Origin: Trichodesmium sp002260545
Lineage (GTDB): Bacteria > Cyanobacteriota > Cyanobacteriia > Cyanobacteriales > Microcoleaceae
Reading direction: 5' to 3'
Assembly (NCBI RefSeq): GCF_050016015.1
Contig: NZ_JBNHEQ010000161.1
Coordinates: 12,758-76,757, forward strand
Length of the DNA: 64,000 nt
This document shows, piece by piece, positions 54,911 to 64,000 of this stretch. The position numbers and the translations under genes are program-made. Below the pieces are notes generated by a model. The model did no database searches and was not told the DNA's origin. It saw only the letters and a program-made list of their open reading frames with translations. Positions within the stretch are counted from its first letter, which is position 1, and every line of letters begins with the position of its first letter.

Positions 54911-55101
54911 TATACCAATTACCAAAAGTAATGCTATACTTGACTCACACTTCAGTTATCAAGTAATTAAAATAGATAAAATAAATTATTCCCTAATAAT
55001 TAGTCAGTTAATGTTAATTATTATTATGTGTACGGACGCCCTTATGCAACGTCCCTACCCCATCCAATCAAATATAGCAATAGTTTTGAGAAATGGTATT
55101 A
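54910..55101. mobile_element. MITE2 copy D
   Basis: About 192 bp. Begins TTATACCAATTACCAAAAGT, ends TTTTGAGAAATGGTATTA. The interior includes GGACGCCCTTATGCAACGTC as in MITE3 copy A, showing exchange of short repeats between families. Confidence 0.65.
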
Positions 55102-55860
55102 GATCTGACATTCCGCACTACTATGGGTAGAGTTTATATATAGGCTTTGACCACTACTGATAAGGTCAATATAAATACTCATTATGCTACCAATAGTGTG
55201 TTAAATTTTTTCAACCGCTATGCCTAGACTAAACCTGCGAAATCTGGGTTAGATAATTGATAATTAGTCACTGATGGAAATTTTAGATATAGTCATTTTA
55301 AATAAGAAAGGGATAGAGAGAATGTTGTTAGCCTTTTCAATTAATTATTAAAGCCTCAGCAAGTGTTCCAGACTTAATTAAAATACTATACAAATCATAT
55401 TTGGGTTATTTATAAAATATCCAGGCCATAATTGAAATTTTGTATATATAAATTTGGTGAATCTGGCATTTTTTACAGAATATTTAAGAAAGCTAGAAAT
55501 CTAAATTGCAACCTTATTATTCAAACCAGTATTCCTAAAAATATACCTGATTGAAAATCGCCGAAGAATAATTAGATTAAAAGAATTCCCTCGTCCCAGA
55601 GATTGAAAAAAAAATATATATAAACTAAGGGATTTCGTATATTATTAGGTAAACATTTTTTCCTGTTTGTGAATATTATCTAAATTATTCACTCTTAACT
55701 TTCCTTTTCTATAATGACCAAAAAATAAGGTATCAAGCCTCCCCTTTGCTGCGCCGCGAGCTGTCGCTCTACAAGGGGATAAAAAAGAAAATTCCGAATT
55801 TTCGTAGCCTCCTTATTACAGGAAATACTGATAACTGATAACTGATAACTAATAACTGAA
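55102..55860. other. Intergenic upstream of serine-hydrolase-like gene
   Basis: 759 bp, AT-rich. A MITE7-like end (ATAGTCATTTTAAATAAGA) is at about 55288. The two-hairpin element occupies about 55727-55860 and ends at the next start codon. Confidence 0.5.
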
Positions 55861-55863
55861 ATG
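55727..55863 (+). repeat. Two-hairpin element supplying the start codon
   Basis: Hairpin CCTCCCCTT...AAGGGG, a second block GCCTCC...GGAAA, then TGATAACTGA repeated three times and AACTGAAATGA, whose ATG starts the gene at 55861. Confidence 0.65.
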
Positions 55864-56787
55864 ACCTTCTTTGATAAAGATGAACAGTTAAATATCCTGG
55901 GTAAAGATATTATAGAAGCAACCAAGTTAGAATTTTCAGAATTAACTTCTGAGCAAATAGCTATAACTTGGTTAGTTTACCATTCACCAAGAACCAGACA
56001 TATTAAGAATCCCACAGAATTTTGGCAAAAGCAAGTGCGTGGTTGGAGCGATCGCGGTGATGAGCGGATATATCCTGGAAAAATAGTCCATTTATTCTAT
56101 CTGGTAGCTATTTATGAATGGCTAGAGAAAGGAATGGTCAAAACTTCACCAGAGTTAGAAAGAGCAATTCGAGATATGATCCTTTCTTCAAATCACGATG
56201 CGACTGGTCTAGTTGTGGATGTTTTAACGGGAACTACCAGTGGACCTGAATTATCACCAGGACCTTTTCAAACTTGGAAATATCAACGTAATTTTGTTAA
56301 TCGTTATTTTCAATCTCTCAAGTGGCCTGAGTTAAAATCCATTAATATTAATCAAAAAACATGGTCTGATAGTCCTTATGGCCGGGAACACATTTTCCAA
56401 GGATTATTGATGGAAAATCGGAATATACTCACAACTAATGCTACAGCTCGTTTATTACATAGTATTGTGGGTGGGATTGCAGTATCTCCTCAAGCTTCAG
56501 AGAAAATGATGAATTTGTTAAAGAAAAATTCTAGCCAAGAAGGTGCAAAAGATAGAAGTAAAGGCCAAGCTATAGGTTTTTTAGATGAGAACCTTCCTCA
56601 AAATGCTAATGTATGGTCTACAGGAATTGTAGGTACTTATGTACGTCACAATTTTGCTTATATAGAGTTACCAAATCTTCAGCCATATCTCTTAGTTATA
56701 TTTACAGAAGGCAAAGAGATTAGTAGGAATGAGAGAATATTACCTTATATGTCCCAAAAGTTTGTAGAGGCAATGAAAAAATTTTGA
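55861..56787 (+). CDS. Beta-lactamase-fold serine-hydrolase-like protein with degenerate active site
   Basis: 308 residues, no signal peptide. The pattern matches class A beta-lactamase-related proteins, but all three catalytic motifs look altered: the SxxK region reads YPGK (IYPGKIVHLFYLVAIYEWL), the SDN region reads SNH (SSNHDATGLVVDVL), and KTG reads STG (VWSTGIVGTYV). If the alignment is right it is not a beta-lactamase and may be a structural or binding protein. Several cyanobacteria carry similar cytoplasmic homologues. The ATG is repeat-borne. A HIP1 site is at about 56049. Confidence 0.72.
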   Translation: MTFFDKDEQLNILGKDIIEATKLEFSELTSEQIAITWLVYHSPRTRHIKNPTEFWQKQVRGWSDRGDERIYPGKIVHLFYLVAIYEWLEKGMVKTSPELERAIRDMILSSNHDATGLVVDVLTGTTSGPELSPGPFQTWKYQRNFVNRYFQSLKWPELKSININQKTWSDSPYGREHIFQGLLMENRNILTTNATARLLHSIVGGIAVSPQASEKMMNLLKKNSSQEGAKDRSKGQAIGFLDENLPQNANVWSTGIVGTYVRHNFAYIELPNLQPYLLVIFTEGKEISRNERILPYMSQKFVEAMKKF

Positions 56788-56997
56788 GCAAACCTATATA
56801 GTAGGGGCGGGTTTTTAGTCGAAAGTTCGAATGGTCAATCTCAAGATTAGATAAACCTCTCCTTATTCACACCTATTAGCTGTATCAGTTGAGTAGGGGT
56901 GAATTCTATAATCAAATTTAGTATTTCCAGTCACCAGTTTTAGCAGTCAGCGCTAATAACTTTAGGGACGTTGCATGGAACGTCCCTACTAATAAAA

Positions 56998-57087
56998 CGG
57001 AGAGGGAGGGATTCGAACCCTCGGTACGGGGTTCTCCCGTACAACTCATTAGCAGTGAGCCGCTTTCGACCACTCAGCCACCTCTCC
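56998..57087 (-). tRNA. tRNA-Ser (anticodon GCT)
   Basis: Cloverleaf with acceptor GGAGAGG/CCTCTCC, D arm GCTGAG..., anticodon loop CTGCTAA giving GCT, a long variable arm (GTACGGG/CCCGTAC, typical of serine tRNA) and T arm GAGGG-TTCGAAT-CCCTC. No encoded CCA. Confidence 0.95.
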
Positions 57088-58200
57088 TGGGGTAACAGAT
57101 ATTTATTATAACAGATGTTTTTTTGTTATGGCAAGCCTATTTTCAAATTATTTTTCAGTGGAGCACTTAGGAGTTAGGACTTGTTACTTTGAGCTTTTCC
57201 AAACTATCACAAAAATGTACCCTTTTACTTCGGTCAAAACATCACTTGAAAAATTTAACCAACATTGTTATATTTACGGATTATTTTAATTTGTAATCAA
57301 TACAAATTTAATATAAGAAAAATAAAAGACGGAGTAAATTTAAAATTTGTTCCCAGGAAAATTTTAGATTAATCCGTAAATTGGTCAATTGACAATCAAC
57401 AAGACTATGATAGACTGTAAAATGTTCATATTTCTTGTTCAAAGAAAATTATCAAAAACTCCTGAAAGTTTGGAAACCACCACCTTTATTGATGTGGTGG
57501 CATAAGAACCCCATGGTAGTTTTTAAAGTGTAGTTAAATATCCTCTAATTTGTATAAATACAAAGACTTTTAATAACATGGTGAAAACCTGATAGGTTTG
57601 GGATATTGTAGTTAAATGGTAATTAATTAAAAAAGTTAATTAGGTGTAATCCACTCTATTCTTAGCCCTTCCCTCAGCAGGTTGTTATTAAAATTTGAAT
57701 TTGAGTCAATCGACTAATACTACAAAGTAGCCTCAATAGTCTTGGACTTGAGAAAGTAGTGATAATTGACACTGGCTAGAGGAGCTACAAATTTCTTGGT
57801 ACTAGGGTAGGGGAAAATAATAATCATGGTTTTAACCTGATTAGCACCTCCTCTAAAGGATCTACTCGGATTTATCCGGTAGATGATCAAATATATTCTT
57901 AAAGATGCAAAAGTATGCTAAACAATACATCACTTAGAACTTTCTAAAAAATGTATCTGTCCGTAGCAGAAATATTCCTGGCCTAACCTCCTGAAATAAG
58001 AATTATCTCATCAGGTAAGGGTTGAATAAAGGGGAACAATCATAATCTTTGTAATGTCTAAATTTACAAGGGTTAAATTATCCCTATAAACAAAGATATA
58101 AATGAACGAAAAGGTCATCTATACAGAATCTAAAAATTAGCTCTTTGAGCAAATCACAGATAAATTAGCAATAGTAAATTCTAAAAAACGAGGTAAGCAA
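57088..58200. other. Long leader region upstream of the RTX gene with hairpins
   Basis: 1113 bp without a gene. Hairpins: CCACCAC/GTGGTGG at 57477-57500 (10-nt loop), and a nearly perfect hairpin ATCTAC...CGGATttATCCG...TAGAT at 57860-57884, about 320 bp before the GTG. These could be leader structures, terminators or sRNA parts. Otherwise unremarkable AT-rich sequence. Confidence 0.5.
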
Positions 58201-59130
58201 GTGAGTATACAAGTAGTTCCACCAGGTACCGAAACACAGCCAGTAAGCAGTACCCCCAACGATAATGGGGGACTTAACATAGTAGGACAACCTGGAGACG
58301 ATCGTCTTCCAGGGAGCACTGGTCCTGACAATATTGCAACTACGACTGGGAATGACCTGGTGGGAGCAGGTGGTGGTGATGATAGAGTTTTATTAGGTCC
58401 AGGTAATGATACTGCAGCTGGTGGTACTGGCATCGACTCCATTCAAGGTAATGAAGGAAATGACTCCATAACAGGAGGAAACGGAGACGATAGCCTTAGA
58501 GGTGGTAAAGATAATGATACTGTAGAAGGTGATGAAGGAGCAGACATTATCTTCGGCGATCGCGGAGATGACGTAGTAAGCGGTGGTATTGGAGATGACA
58601 CCGTACTGGGTAATGCAGGTAATGATGTTGTCATAGGTGGTCCAGGTAATGATAACCTTGATGGAGGTAAAGATGATGATAGTCTAAGTGGTGGTATAGG
58701 GGATGACACCCTATCTGGTGCAAGGGGTAATGATACTTTAACAGGTGGCGCTGGTGCTGATGATTTCTTCTTCTGGTTTAGTACAGATGGTAGTTATGGA
58801 ATTGACTCCCTGACAGACTTTAATCGGGGTGAGGGAGATAAGATAGTTCTAGCTGCTAACTTCCCAGTTCCAGAGGATGCGGCATTTAATGCTTTAACAG
58901 GTACACCTACTGGCAGCGAACTATCAGAAGAACAGTTTGACGTAATTTCAGGTTTCAATCCTGTAACTCAAGGAAACAGTTCAGCAGCTATTATCTATGA
59001 CCCTAATGAAGGTTTAGTATACTACAACCCAACAACACTTGCTGGTGATGAAGTAGCATTTGCTCGGGTTGATAATACTGTTTATGATGCTGATAACCCA
59101 TTACAAAATACTGACTTTGAAATTTTCTAA
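58201..59130 (+). CDS. RTX hemolysin-type calcium-binding protein
   Basis: 309 residues from a GTG start preceded by CGAGGTAAG; an in-frame TAG at 58138 rules out much extension. Residues about 70-200 are RTX nonapeptides of the GGxGxDxUx type (for example GGNGDDSLR, GGIGDDTVL, GGPGNDNLD), which bind calcium as a beta-roll. No N-terminal Sec signal; RTX proteins are usually exported by type I secretion through a C-terminal signal. Similar proteins are major surface or gliding-associated proteins in filamentous cyanobacteria. No type I secretion genes are adjacent. A terminator follows. Confidence 0.9.
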   Translation: MSIQVVPPGTETQPVSSTPNDNGGLNIVGQPGDDRLPGSTGPDNIATTTGNDLVGAGGGDDRVLLGPGNDTAAGGTGIDSIQGNEGNDSITGGNGDDSLRGGKDNDTVEGDEGADIIFGDRGDDVVSGGIGDDTVLGNAGNDVVIGGPGNDNLDGGKDDDSLSGGIGDDTLSGARGNDTLTGGAGADDFFFWFSTDGSYGIDSLTDFNRGEGDKIVLAANFPVPEDAAFNALTGTPTGSELSEEQFDVISGFNPVTQGNSSAAIIYDPNEGLVYYNPTTLAGDEVAFARVDNTVYDADNPLQNTDFEIF

Positions 59131-59178
59131 GTCTGGTTATTGATAAATGCGGTTTTAAATATGGGTGTAACCCACGAA

Positions 59179-59224
59179 TGAAAATTCTAACTCCCTCCTA
59201 GGTTTTAGGGGGGAATTTTGTTTT
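59179..59224 (+). terminator. Probable terminator of the RTX gene
   Basis: A hairpin with outer AAAATTC/GAATTTT and inner CCCTCCTA/TAGGGGGG is followed by GTTTTATA, about 50 bp past the stop. Confidence 0.6.
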
Positions 59225-59241
59225 ATATAGTAGGGGTGGGT

Positions 59242-59457
59242 TATACCATTTCTCAAAAACATTTCTACATTTTGTAGAGCAGGGGAGTGGGGGAGTAGGT
59301 AGGGACGTTGCATGCAACGTCCGTACAGGAGAAGTAAAAATAACAATAATTAATATTAAATGAGCTACAACTAGCAAAAAAAAGATTTGATATGTAGTTA
59401 TTAATTAATAAATGAAGTCTTACCCAAGTATAGCATTACTTTTGGGAATTGGTATTA
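59242..59457. mobile_element. MITE2 copy E
   Basis: About 216 bp. Begins TATACCATTTCTCAAAAAC and ends TTGGGAATTGGTATTA. Carries the GGGACGTTGCA palindrome and GGGGAGT repeats in its interior. Confidence 0.65.
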
Positions 59458-60424
59458 CACGTTAAATTAACGAGTTTAACCATCAGATTAAATTACCAAA
59501 AAATGAGGTCTAAAGCCTCCCCTTTTAAGGGGATGAAAAAAATATTTAACTCAGTATTTCAAGCCTCCGACTTTAAGTCGGAGGTTAACTGATAACTGTT
59601 TCGCTGCGCGACATGTTTGCGGAGCAGTCCGTCAGGATAAAGCGCAGCTCCTCCGCAGGAGGCTAACTGATAACTGAAATTACCCGCCCCAAAATTTAAC
59701 ACACAAAATATAAAATATTTGATTATATCATGGGTATCCGGGCGGGTTGATCTAAATTATTTGTCAAAGCATAAACTGAATGTGGAACCCACCCCTACAT
59801 TTTGCTACATATAAAGTATTTAATTATATCATGGGTATCCGGGCGGGTTGATCTAAATTATTTTGTTAAAGTATTAACTTAACTCAGAACCCGCCCCTAC
59901 ATTTTGCTACATATAAAATGTGTAATTAGGGTTTGCTGAAAAAGTCTTTTTTAGAGAGTAGGGGATCGGGGGAGTAGGGGAGTAGGGGAGTAGGGGAGTA
60001 GGGGAGGAGGGGAGGAGGGGAGTAGGGGAGTAGGGGAGGAGGGGAGTAGGGGAGTAGGGGAGTAGGGGAGTAGGGGAGTAGGGGAGGAGTAATTTTTTTG
60101 CTATACTCAGCAGCGAAAATACTAACTTTTTGATTTTTCGGGAACCGTGCATTAAGAGCTGAAACAGGCGTACTTTTTACCGACCTAAAAAGGCTAAAAC
60201 CTTTATCTGTAAATACTTTGATATTTAATCAGCAAGCCCTAATTATATCATGGGTATCTGGGCGGGTTTATATAAATTCTAGAGTAAGCATTAAAATTCT
60301 AGGTAAAACCCGCCCCTACATTTTGCTACATATAAAATATTTAATTAGATCATTGAGGTTTCTAGTTGCAATGACAGAATAATTCTATGCTAGTAGCCGA
60401 GAAAAATGTTATTGATAGCTAAGA
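59458..60424. other. Intergenic tandem 102-bp array with nested MITE5
   Basis: After the two-hairpin element (59502-59690), three and a half units of about 102 bp (59707-60357) contain GGGCGGGTT...AACCCGCCC inverted repeats and CTACATTTTGCTACAT. The third unit is split by MITE5 (59928-60240). No gene. Confidence 0.7.
59928..60240. mobile_element. MITE5 copy nested in a tandem repeat unit
   Basis: 313 bp, longest copy because of an expanded GGGGAGTA octamer run (59955-60087). Begins AGGGTTTGCTGA, ends ATCAGCAAGCCCT. AATT flanks (59924-59927, 60241-60244) duplicate a target that reads TTAATTATATCATGG in the intact unit. Confidence 0.85.
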
Positions 60425-63415
60425 ATGAAAATAGAAAAACATCTCAGATTAGCAAAATCATACTTGACTGAAGGCAAATTAAGTCAAGCAATAATAACCT
60501 GTAAACAAATTTTAGAAATACAACCAAACTCTGCTGATGCTTACAGAATATTAGGAGAAAGTTACGAAGCAGAAGATAATTTTGATGATGCTATGTCTGC
60601 TTATACAAAAGCTTTGGAGATTAAGCCAGAATATGCAGAAGTTCATGCTTTTCTCGGTCAGTTGTATAGTCATAAAAGGTGGTTTGCTGAAGCAGTTAAT
60701 CAATATCAAAAAGCGATTTATTTAGGATTAAAATGGCCGGAAGTCTATTATAATTTAGGTAATATAAAGCATCAATATGGAGATTGGAAAGGTGCAATTA
60801 ATTGCTATGAAACGGCAATTATTTTGAAACCGAATTATCTGAAGGCTTATTTTGGTTTGGGTATCGTTTTTGAATTGCAAAAAAATTATCAAGTAGCAGT
60901 TGATATTTATAGAAAACTAATAAAATTAAAGCCATATTTTGTAGAAGCTTATAATAATTTAGGTGGCGTTTTAGCCGAGATGAATCGAAGGTCAGAAGCT
61001 ATTGAAGTTTATCAAAAAGGGTTAGCTATAAAATCAGATTCGGCAGATTTATATAATAATCTTGGCTTTACTATATTAAAGGAAAATCCGATAGAAGCGA
61101 TCGCTGCTTATTATCGTGCTATAGAATTAGACCCTAATTTTATCAAAGCACATTATAACTTGGGTAAAGCATTACAAATTATTGGGGAGCATGAATTAGC
61201 AGTCAAATCTTTTGAAGAAGTTATTAAACTGAAGGGAGAAAAAGATAATGTATTAGCCTATAGTGATTGTGCTTTTTCTTTGATGACTATAGGTAAATTT
61301 GAACTTGCTTTTGTTTACTTAAAAAATGTAATTACTAATCATAACTTTGTTGATGGTTATTGTCGGGTATTGGAGGCGAAGTTAGGAAATACTGAAAATA
61401 AAATATCTGATGAGCTATTTTTGACAAAAGTAGCAGGCTTGAATTTTCTCAAAGAATTGCAAAAATTAGATAATTATTCAGAAAATTCCCAGGAGCAGTA
61501 TCAAAAAATTTCTCAATATTTGCTGAAATATTATGTTCATTTTGGCAATGTTTTGATGGAAAGTGGGTATTATGAAGGTGCTGAAATATTTTATCAAAGG
61601 GCGTTGCAAATTCAAGCAAGTTCGGCTGAGATTTATTGGTTGTTAGGAAATAGTCTGGTTAAACAAAAACGGTTAAATTCAGCAATTATTAGTTATCAAA
61701 TATCTCTACAAATTTTACTGAGTGAAAATAGAATTGATGAGACGACAAAGGTTTACTTTGAGTTGGGTAAGGTTCTGGAAAAACAGCAGAGATGGCAGGA
61801 GGCAATGGATTATTATGGTAAGGTATTATCGGCAAAAGTACAAGATAAATTAAATGATGATTTTCTCCCTTATCAAAAGTTACAGGGATTATATTTATCG
61901 ACAAAAGATTGGATTAAAAAATTAGATAGCAAGAATTATCACAAACGATATATAGAAGTAAGATTGGAAAAATTAGCGACAGAATATATAGAAGAAAAGT
62001 CTAAATCTCCTATTGAGGTAAATGTTGAAAATAGGAAGAAAAATTTAGAATGTCAAGGGTTAAATTGTGGTGAATGTTTAAAGCAAATTTATCAGTGGTT
62101 TAACCCAAAATCTCTTGCTCAAGGGGTATATAGTCTCAGGGTTCAGGGTGAGTTTAGTCAGGAAAGATCCCCCCTAACCCCTCTTCCACAAGAGAAAACT
62201 AAATCTTTAACTCCCCTTCCACAAGAGGAAACTAAATCTTTAACTCCCCTTCCACAAGAGGAAACTCAATCTTTACCTCCCCAGGAAAGATCCCCCCTAA
62301 CCCCCCTTCAAAAGGGGGGGACTAGATCCCTAACGTCTGTAAGTAAGGAGGGAAGCATATCTACTTTGACAAAAGATGCAAAAAATGGTATATCAGGATT
62401 TTCCTACTTTCAGAAACTTTCCCAGAATCCTACCTTTGTAACTATAGTACGGTCGGGAAGAGCTTGGATAATGCCCAAGAAAAATTACTGGAGATTATGT
62501 TACGGCATTGCCATTATTACTCCAGATAACTATTTATTGGCAGATTTGTCTAGGGAATATCCATCTCCATTACCAGGATGCACAAAACATGACCCAACTC
62601 AACATCAGATATTTGACCTGGAAGAACTGCCCCCCCTGGAGAAAATTAATGGTAAGGTAGCTGTATTATCGGTACTGTCAGGAAATGTCTATTTTCATTG
62701 GATGGTAGACTTGTTGCCTAGAATAGAGATATTACGTCAGGGCATAAATTTAGAAGAAATAGATTGGTTTGTAGTTAATGACTATCAACAACCTTTTCAA
62801 CGAGAAACATTAAAAAGTCTTGGTATTAGAGAAGAGAAAATTTTAGCAAGCGATCGCCATCCTCATATTCAAGCAGAAGAATTAGTCGTCCCTTCATACC
62901 CTAGTTATTTGGGATGGTTACAACCGTGGGGATTAAAATTTTTAAGAGAAGTATTCCTCAGAGGCATAACTAATAATAAGTCAGATTTTTCGGAAAGAAT
63001 ATATATAGGTAGAGGTAATGCTAGATATCGGCGAGTAATGAACGAAGAAGAGGTAGTAGAGATATTATCGCAGTTTGGTTTTACTTATGTTACTCCAGAG
63101 TCAATGTCTCTAGAAAATCAGATTGCCACTTTTGCCAATGCCAAAATTATAGTTGCTCCTCACGGAAGTGGTCTAACAAATATAGTATTCTGTAATCCAG
63201 GGACAAAAGTTATCGAACTTTTCTCACCCCACTATCTTAGATACTATTATTGGCATATTAGCCAATTATTAGGATTGGATCATTACTTTTTAATTGGTGA
63301 AACATTTAGTTGTTATCCGATTAGAAATATAATGTATGAAAGTTCTTTAGTGGAAGATATTTTAGTGAATTTAGATTCACTGAATCAAATGTTCAAAGTT
63401 ATAGGTATTGCCTGA
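60425..63415 (+). CDS. TPR-repeat/GT61 glycosyltransferase fusion
   Basis: 996 residues. About eight TPR units occupy 1-280 (for example AYRILGESYEAEDNFDDAMS, YYNLGNIKHQYGDWKGAINC) and a further TPR block 360-485. A low-complexity linker (about 580-630) of repeated SLTPLPQEE units follows, encoded by CCCCTTCCACAAGAGGAAAC-type DNA repeats. The C-terminal domain (about 690-975) is GT61/DUF563 (VLSGNVYFHWMVDLLPRIEI, AHGSGLTNIVFCNPGTKVIE). GT61 enzymes add xylose, arabinose or related sugars. TPRs may recruit the protein substrate. No signal peptide: cytoplasmic. HIP1 sites are near 61098 and 62861. Confidence 0.9.
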   Translation: MKIEKHLRLAKSYLTEGKLSQAIITCKQILEIQPNSADAYRILGESYEAEDNFDDAMSAYTKALEIKPEYAEVHAFLGQLYSHKRWFAEAVNQYQKAIYLGLKWPEVYYNLGNIKHQYGDWKGAINCYETAIILKPNYLKAYFGLGIVFELQKNYQVAVDIYRKLIKLKPYFVEAYNNLGGVLAEMNRRSEAIEVYQKGLAIKSDSADLYNNLGFTILKENPIEAIAAYYRAIELDPNFIKAHYNLGKALQIIGEHELAVKSFEEVIKLKGEKDNVLAYSDCAFSLMTIGKFELAFVYLKNVITNHNFVDGYCRVLEAKLGNTENKISDELFLTKVAGLNFLKELQKLDNYSENSQEQYQKISQYLLKYYVHFGNVLMESGYYEGAEIFYQRALQIQASSAEIYWLLGNSLVKQKRLNSAIISYQISLQILLSENRIDETTKVYFELGKVLEKQQRWQEAMDYYGKVLSAKVQDKLNDDFLPYQKLQGLYLSTKDWIKKLDSKNYHKRYIEVRLEKLATEYIEEKSKSPIEVNVENRKKNLECQGLNCGECLKQIYQWFNPKSLAQGVYSLRVQGEFSQERSPLTPLPQEKTKSLTPLPQEETKSLTPLPQEETQSLPPQERSPLTPLQKGGTRSLTSVSKEGSISTLTKDAKNGISGFSYFQKLSQNPTFVTIVRSGRAWIMPKKNYWRLCYGIAIITPDNYLLADLSREYPSPLPGCTKHDPTQHQIFDLEELPPLEKINGKVAVLSVLSGNVYFHWMVDLLPRIEILRQGINLEEIDWFVVNDYQQPFQRETLKSLGIREEKILASDRHPHIQAEELVVPSYPSYLGWLQPWGLKFLREVFLRGITNNKSDFSERIYIGRGNARYRRVMNEEEVVEILSQFGFTYVTPESMSLENQIATFANAKIIVAPHGSGLTNIVFCNPGTKVIELFSPHYLRYYYWHISQLLGLDHYFLIGETFSCYPIRNIMYESSLVEDILVNLDSLNQMFKVIGIA

Positions 63416-64000
63416 AGTCTGAAGTCTGAAGTTAAATTCTTTTAGTCTCTAAGGAGAATTAAAAGTTATGAATTAAGAGGATAATTAGTTAACTTTAGTA
63501 GTTACTTGAATATTTTCAAAAGCTGTTTGCCTAGAATTCCGCAGGAAAAGCTAAATGCTTACAAAAAATACCATGAGAAACTCAAAAATTCTTGACAGAA
63601 AGAGTCGGTAAAATTTTGACGAGACTCCTTCTAGTTGTTTCCGGGAAAAGAAAAGACAAGAGAATGAGAAACTCAGAAATTCTTGACAGAAAGAGTAAGT
63701 TGAATATTGACGAGACTCCTTCTAGTTATTTCCGGAAAAAGACAAGACAAGAGAATGAGAAACTCAGAAATTCTTGACAGAAAGAGTAAGTTGAATATNN
63801 NNNNNNNNNNNNNNNNNNNNNNNNNNNNNNNNNNNNNNNNNNNNNNNNNNNNNNNNNNNNNNNNNNNNNNNNNNNNNNNNNNNNNNNNNNNNNNNNNNTG
63901 ACTAGACTTATTCTAGTTGTTTCCGGGAAAAGACAAGACAAGAGAATGAGAAACTCAAAAATTCTTGACAGAAAGAGTCGGTAAAATTTTGACGAGACTC
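63416..64000. repeat. Tandem array, unit about 91 bp, with 100-N gap
   Basis: GAGAAACTCARAAATTCTTG recurs at 63574, 63666, 63757 and 63948. Each unit contains CTTCTAGTTGTTTCCGG-type and GACAAGAGAATGA segments. The gap 63799-63898 hides copies, and the array runs off the window end. Confidence 0.85.

Noticed and set aside
58137..58709. Antisense frames opposite the RTX repeats
   Set aside because: Pro/Ser-rich translations produced by the repetitive Gly/Asp codons of the RTX gene.
59907..60152. Frame translated as a run of LLPYSPTP repeats
   Set aside because: Translation of the GGGGAGTA octamer run inside MITE5; same applies to 15144-15341.

Overview
The window looks like chromosomal DNA from a filamentous, non-heterocystous marine cyanobacterium of the Trichodesmium/Okeania/Lyngbya type. 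This placement is inferred from gene content, low GC, HIP1 octamers (GCGATCGC) scattered through genes, conserved cyanobacterial small proteins (a PedR-like regulator, a DUF3181-like protein, a NuiA-like inhibitor) and a very repeat-rich genome. Only about two thirds of the window is coding. Five runs of exactly 100 N (22518-22617, 24002-24101, 37540-37639, 49279-49378, 63799-63898) are scaffold gaps, and each lies inside a tandem repeat array, so copy numbers there are unknown.

Layout. 1-6.2 kb: a 5'-truncated unknown gene, a sensor histidine kinase broken by one in-frame TAA, a SWIM zinc-finger protein and a TldE/PmbA-type protein. 6.6-12.1 kb: a multi-PAS hybrid kinase whose receiver has Asn at the phospho-acceptor position, then a receiver-GGDEF diguanylate cyclase. 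12.7-18.8 kb (minus strand): phnD with an upstream Pho box, cobK, and a MotB-like/MotA-like pair resembling ZorB/ZorA of Zorya phage defence but without effector genes. 19.2-23.8 kb: pedR-like regulator, fructokinase, DUF937 protein, gluconokinase, CYTH phosphatase. 24.7-30.6 kb: HacA/LeuC-type dehydratase, YbjN-like protein preceded by two decayed copies of its own 5' end, a nuclease inhibitor convergent with a NucA-type nuclease, sfsA. 31.2-37.0 kb: surface-polysaccharide genes (glycosyltransferase, pyruvyl transferase, dead nitroreductase) next to murJ. 38.3-49.8 kb: DUF4403 protein, Uma2 pseudogene, class I aminotransferase, a pseudopilin, a cellulose-synthase-like glycosyltransferase, moaC running into a gap. 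49.9-57.1 kb: tRNA-Arg(ACG), MFS transporter, UPF0104-type membrane protein, GT39, a degenerate beta-lactamase-fold protein, tRNA-Ser(GCT). 58.2-63.4 kb: an RTX calcium-binding protein and a TPR-GT61 fusion.

Themes. Signalling (histidine kinases, c-di-GMP synthesis, a PilZ-like tail on the glucan synthase) and cell-surface polysaccharide functions dominate. No complete pathway operon is present; most genes stand alone among repeats. The most distinctive property is how short mobile repeats shape gene boundaries. At least seven families of 95-310 bp inverted-repeat elements (MITE-like) occur; some interrupt genes, and several gene 3' ends coincide with element ends. A separate repeat ending in TGATAACTGAAATGA appears to supply the start codon of several unrelated genes. 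Several loci carry tandem copies of a gene's own 5' or 3' end.
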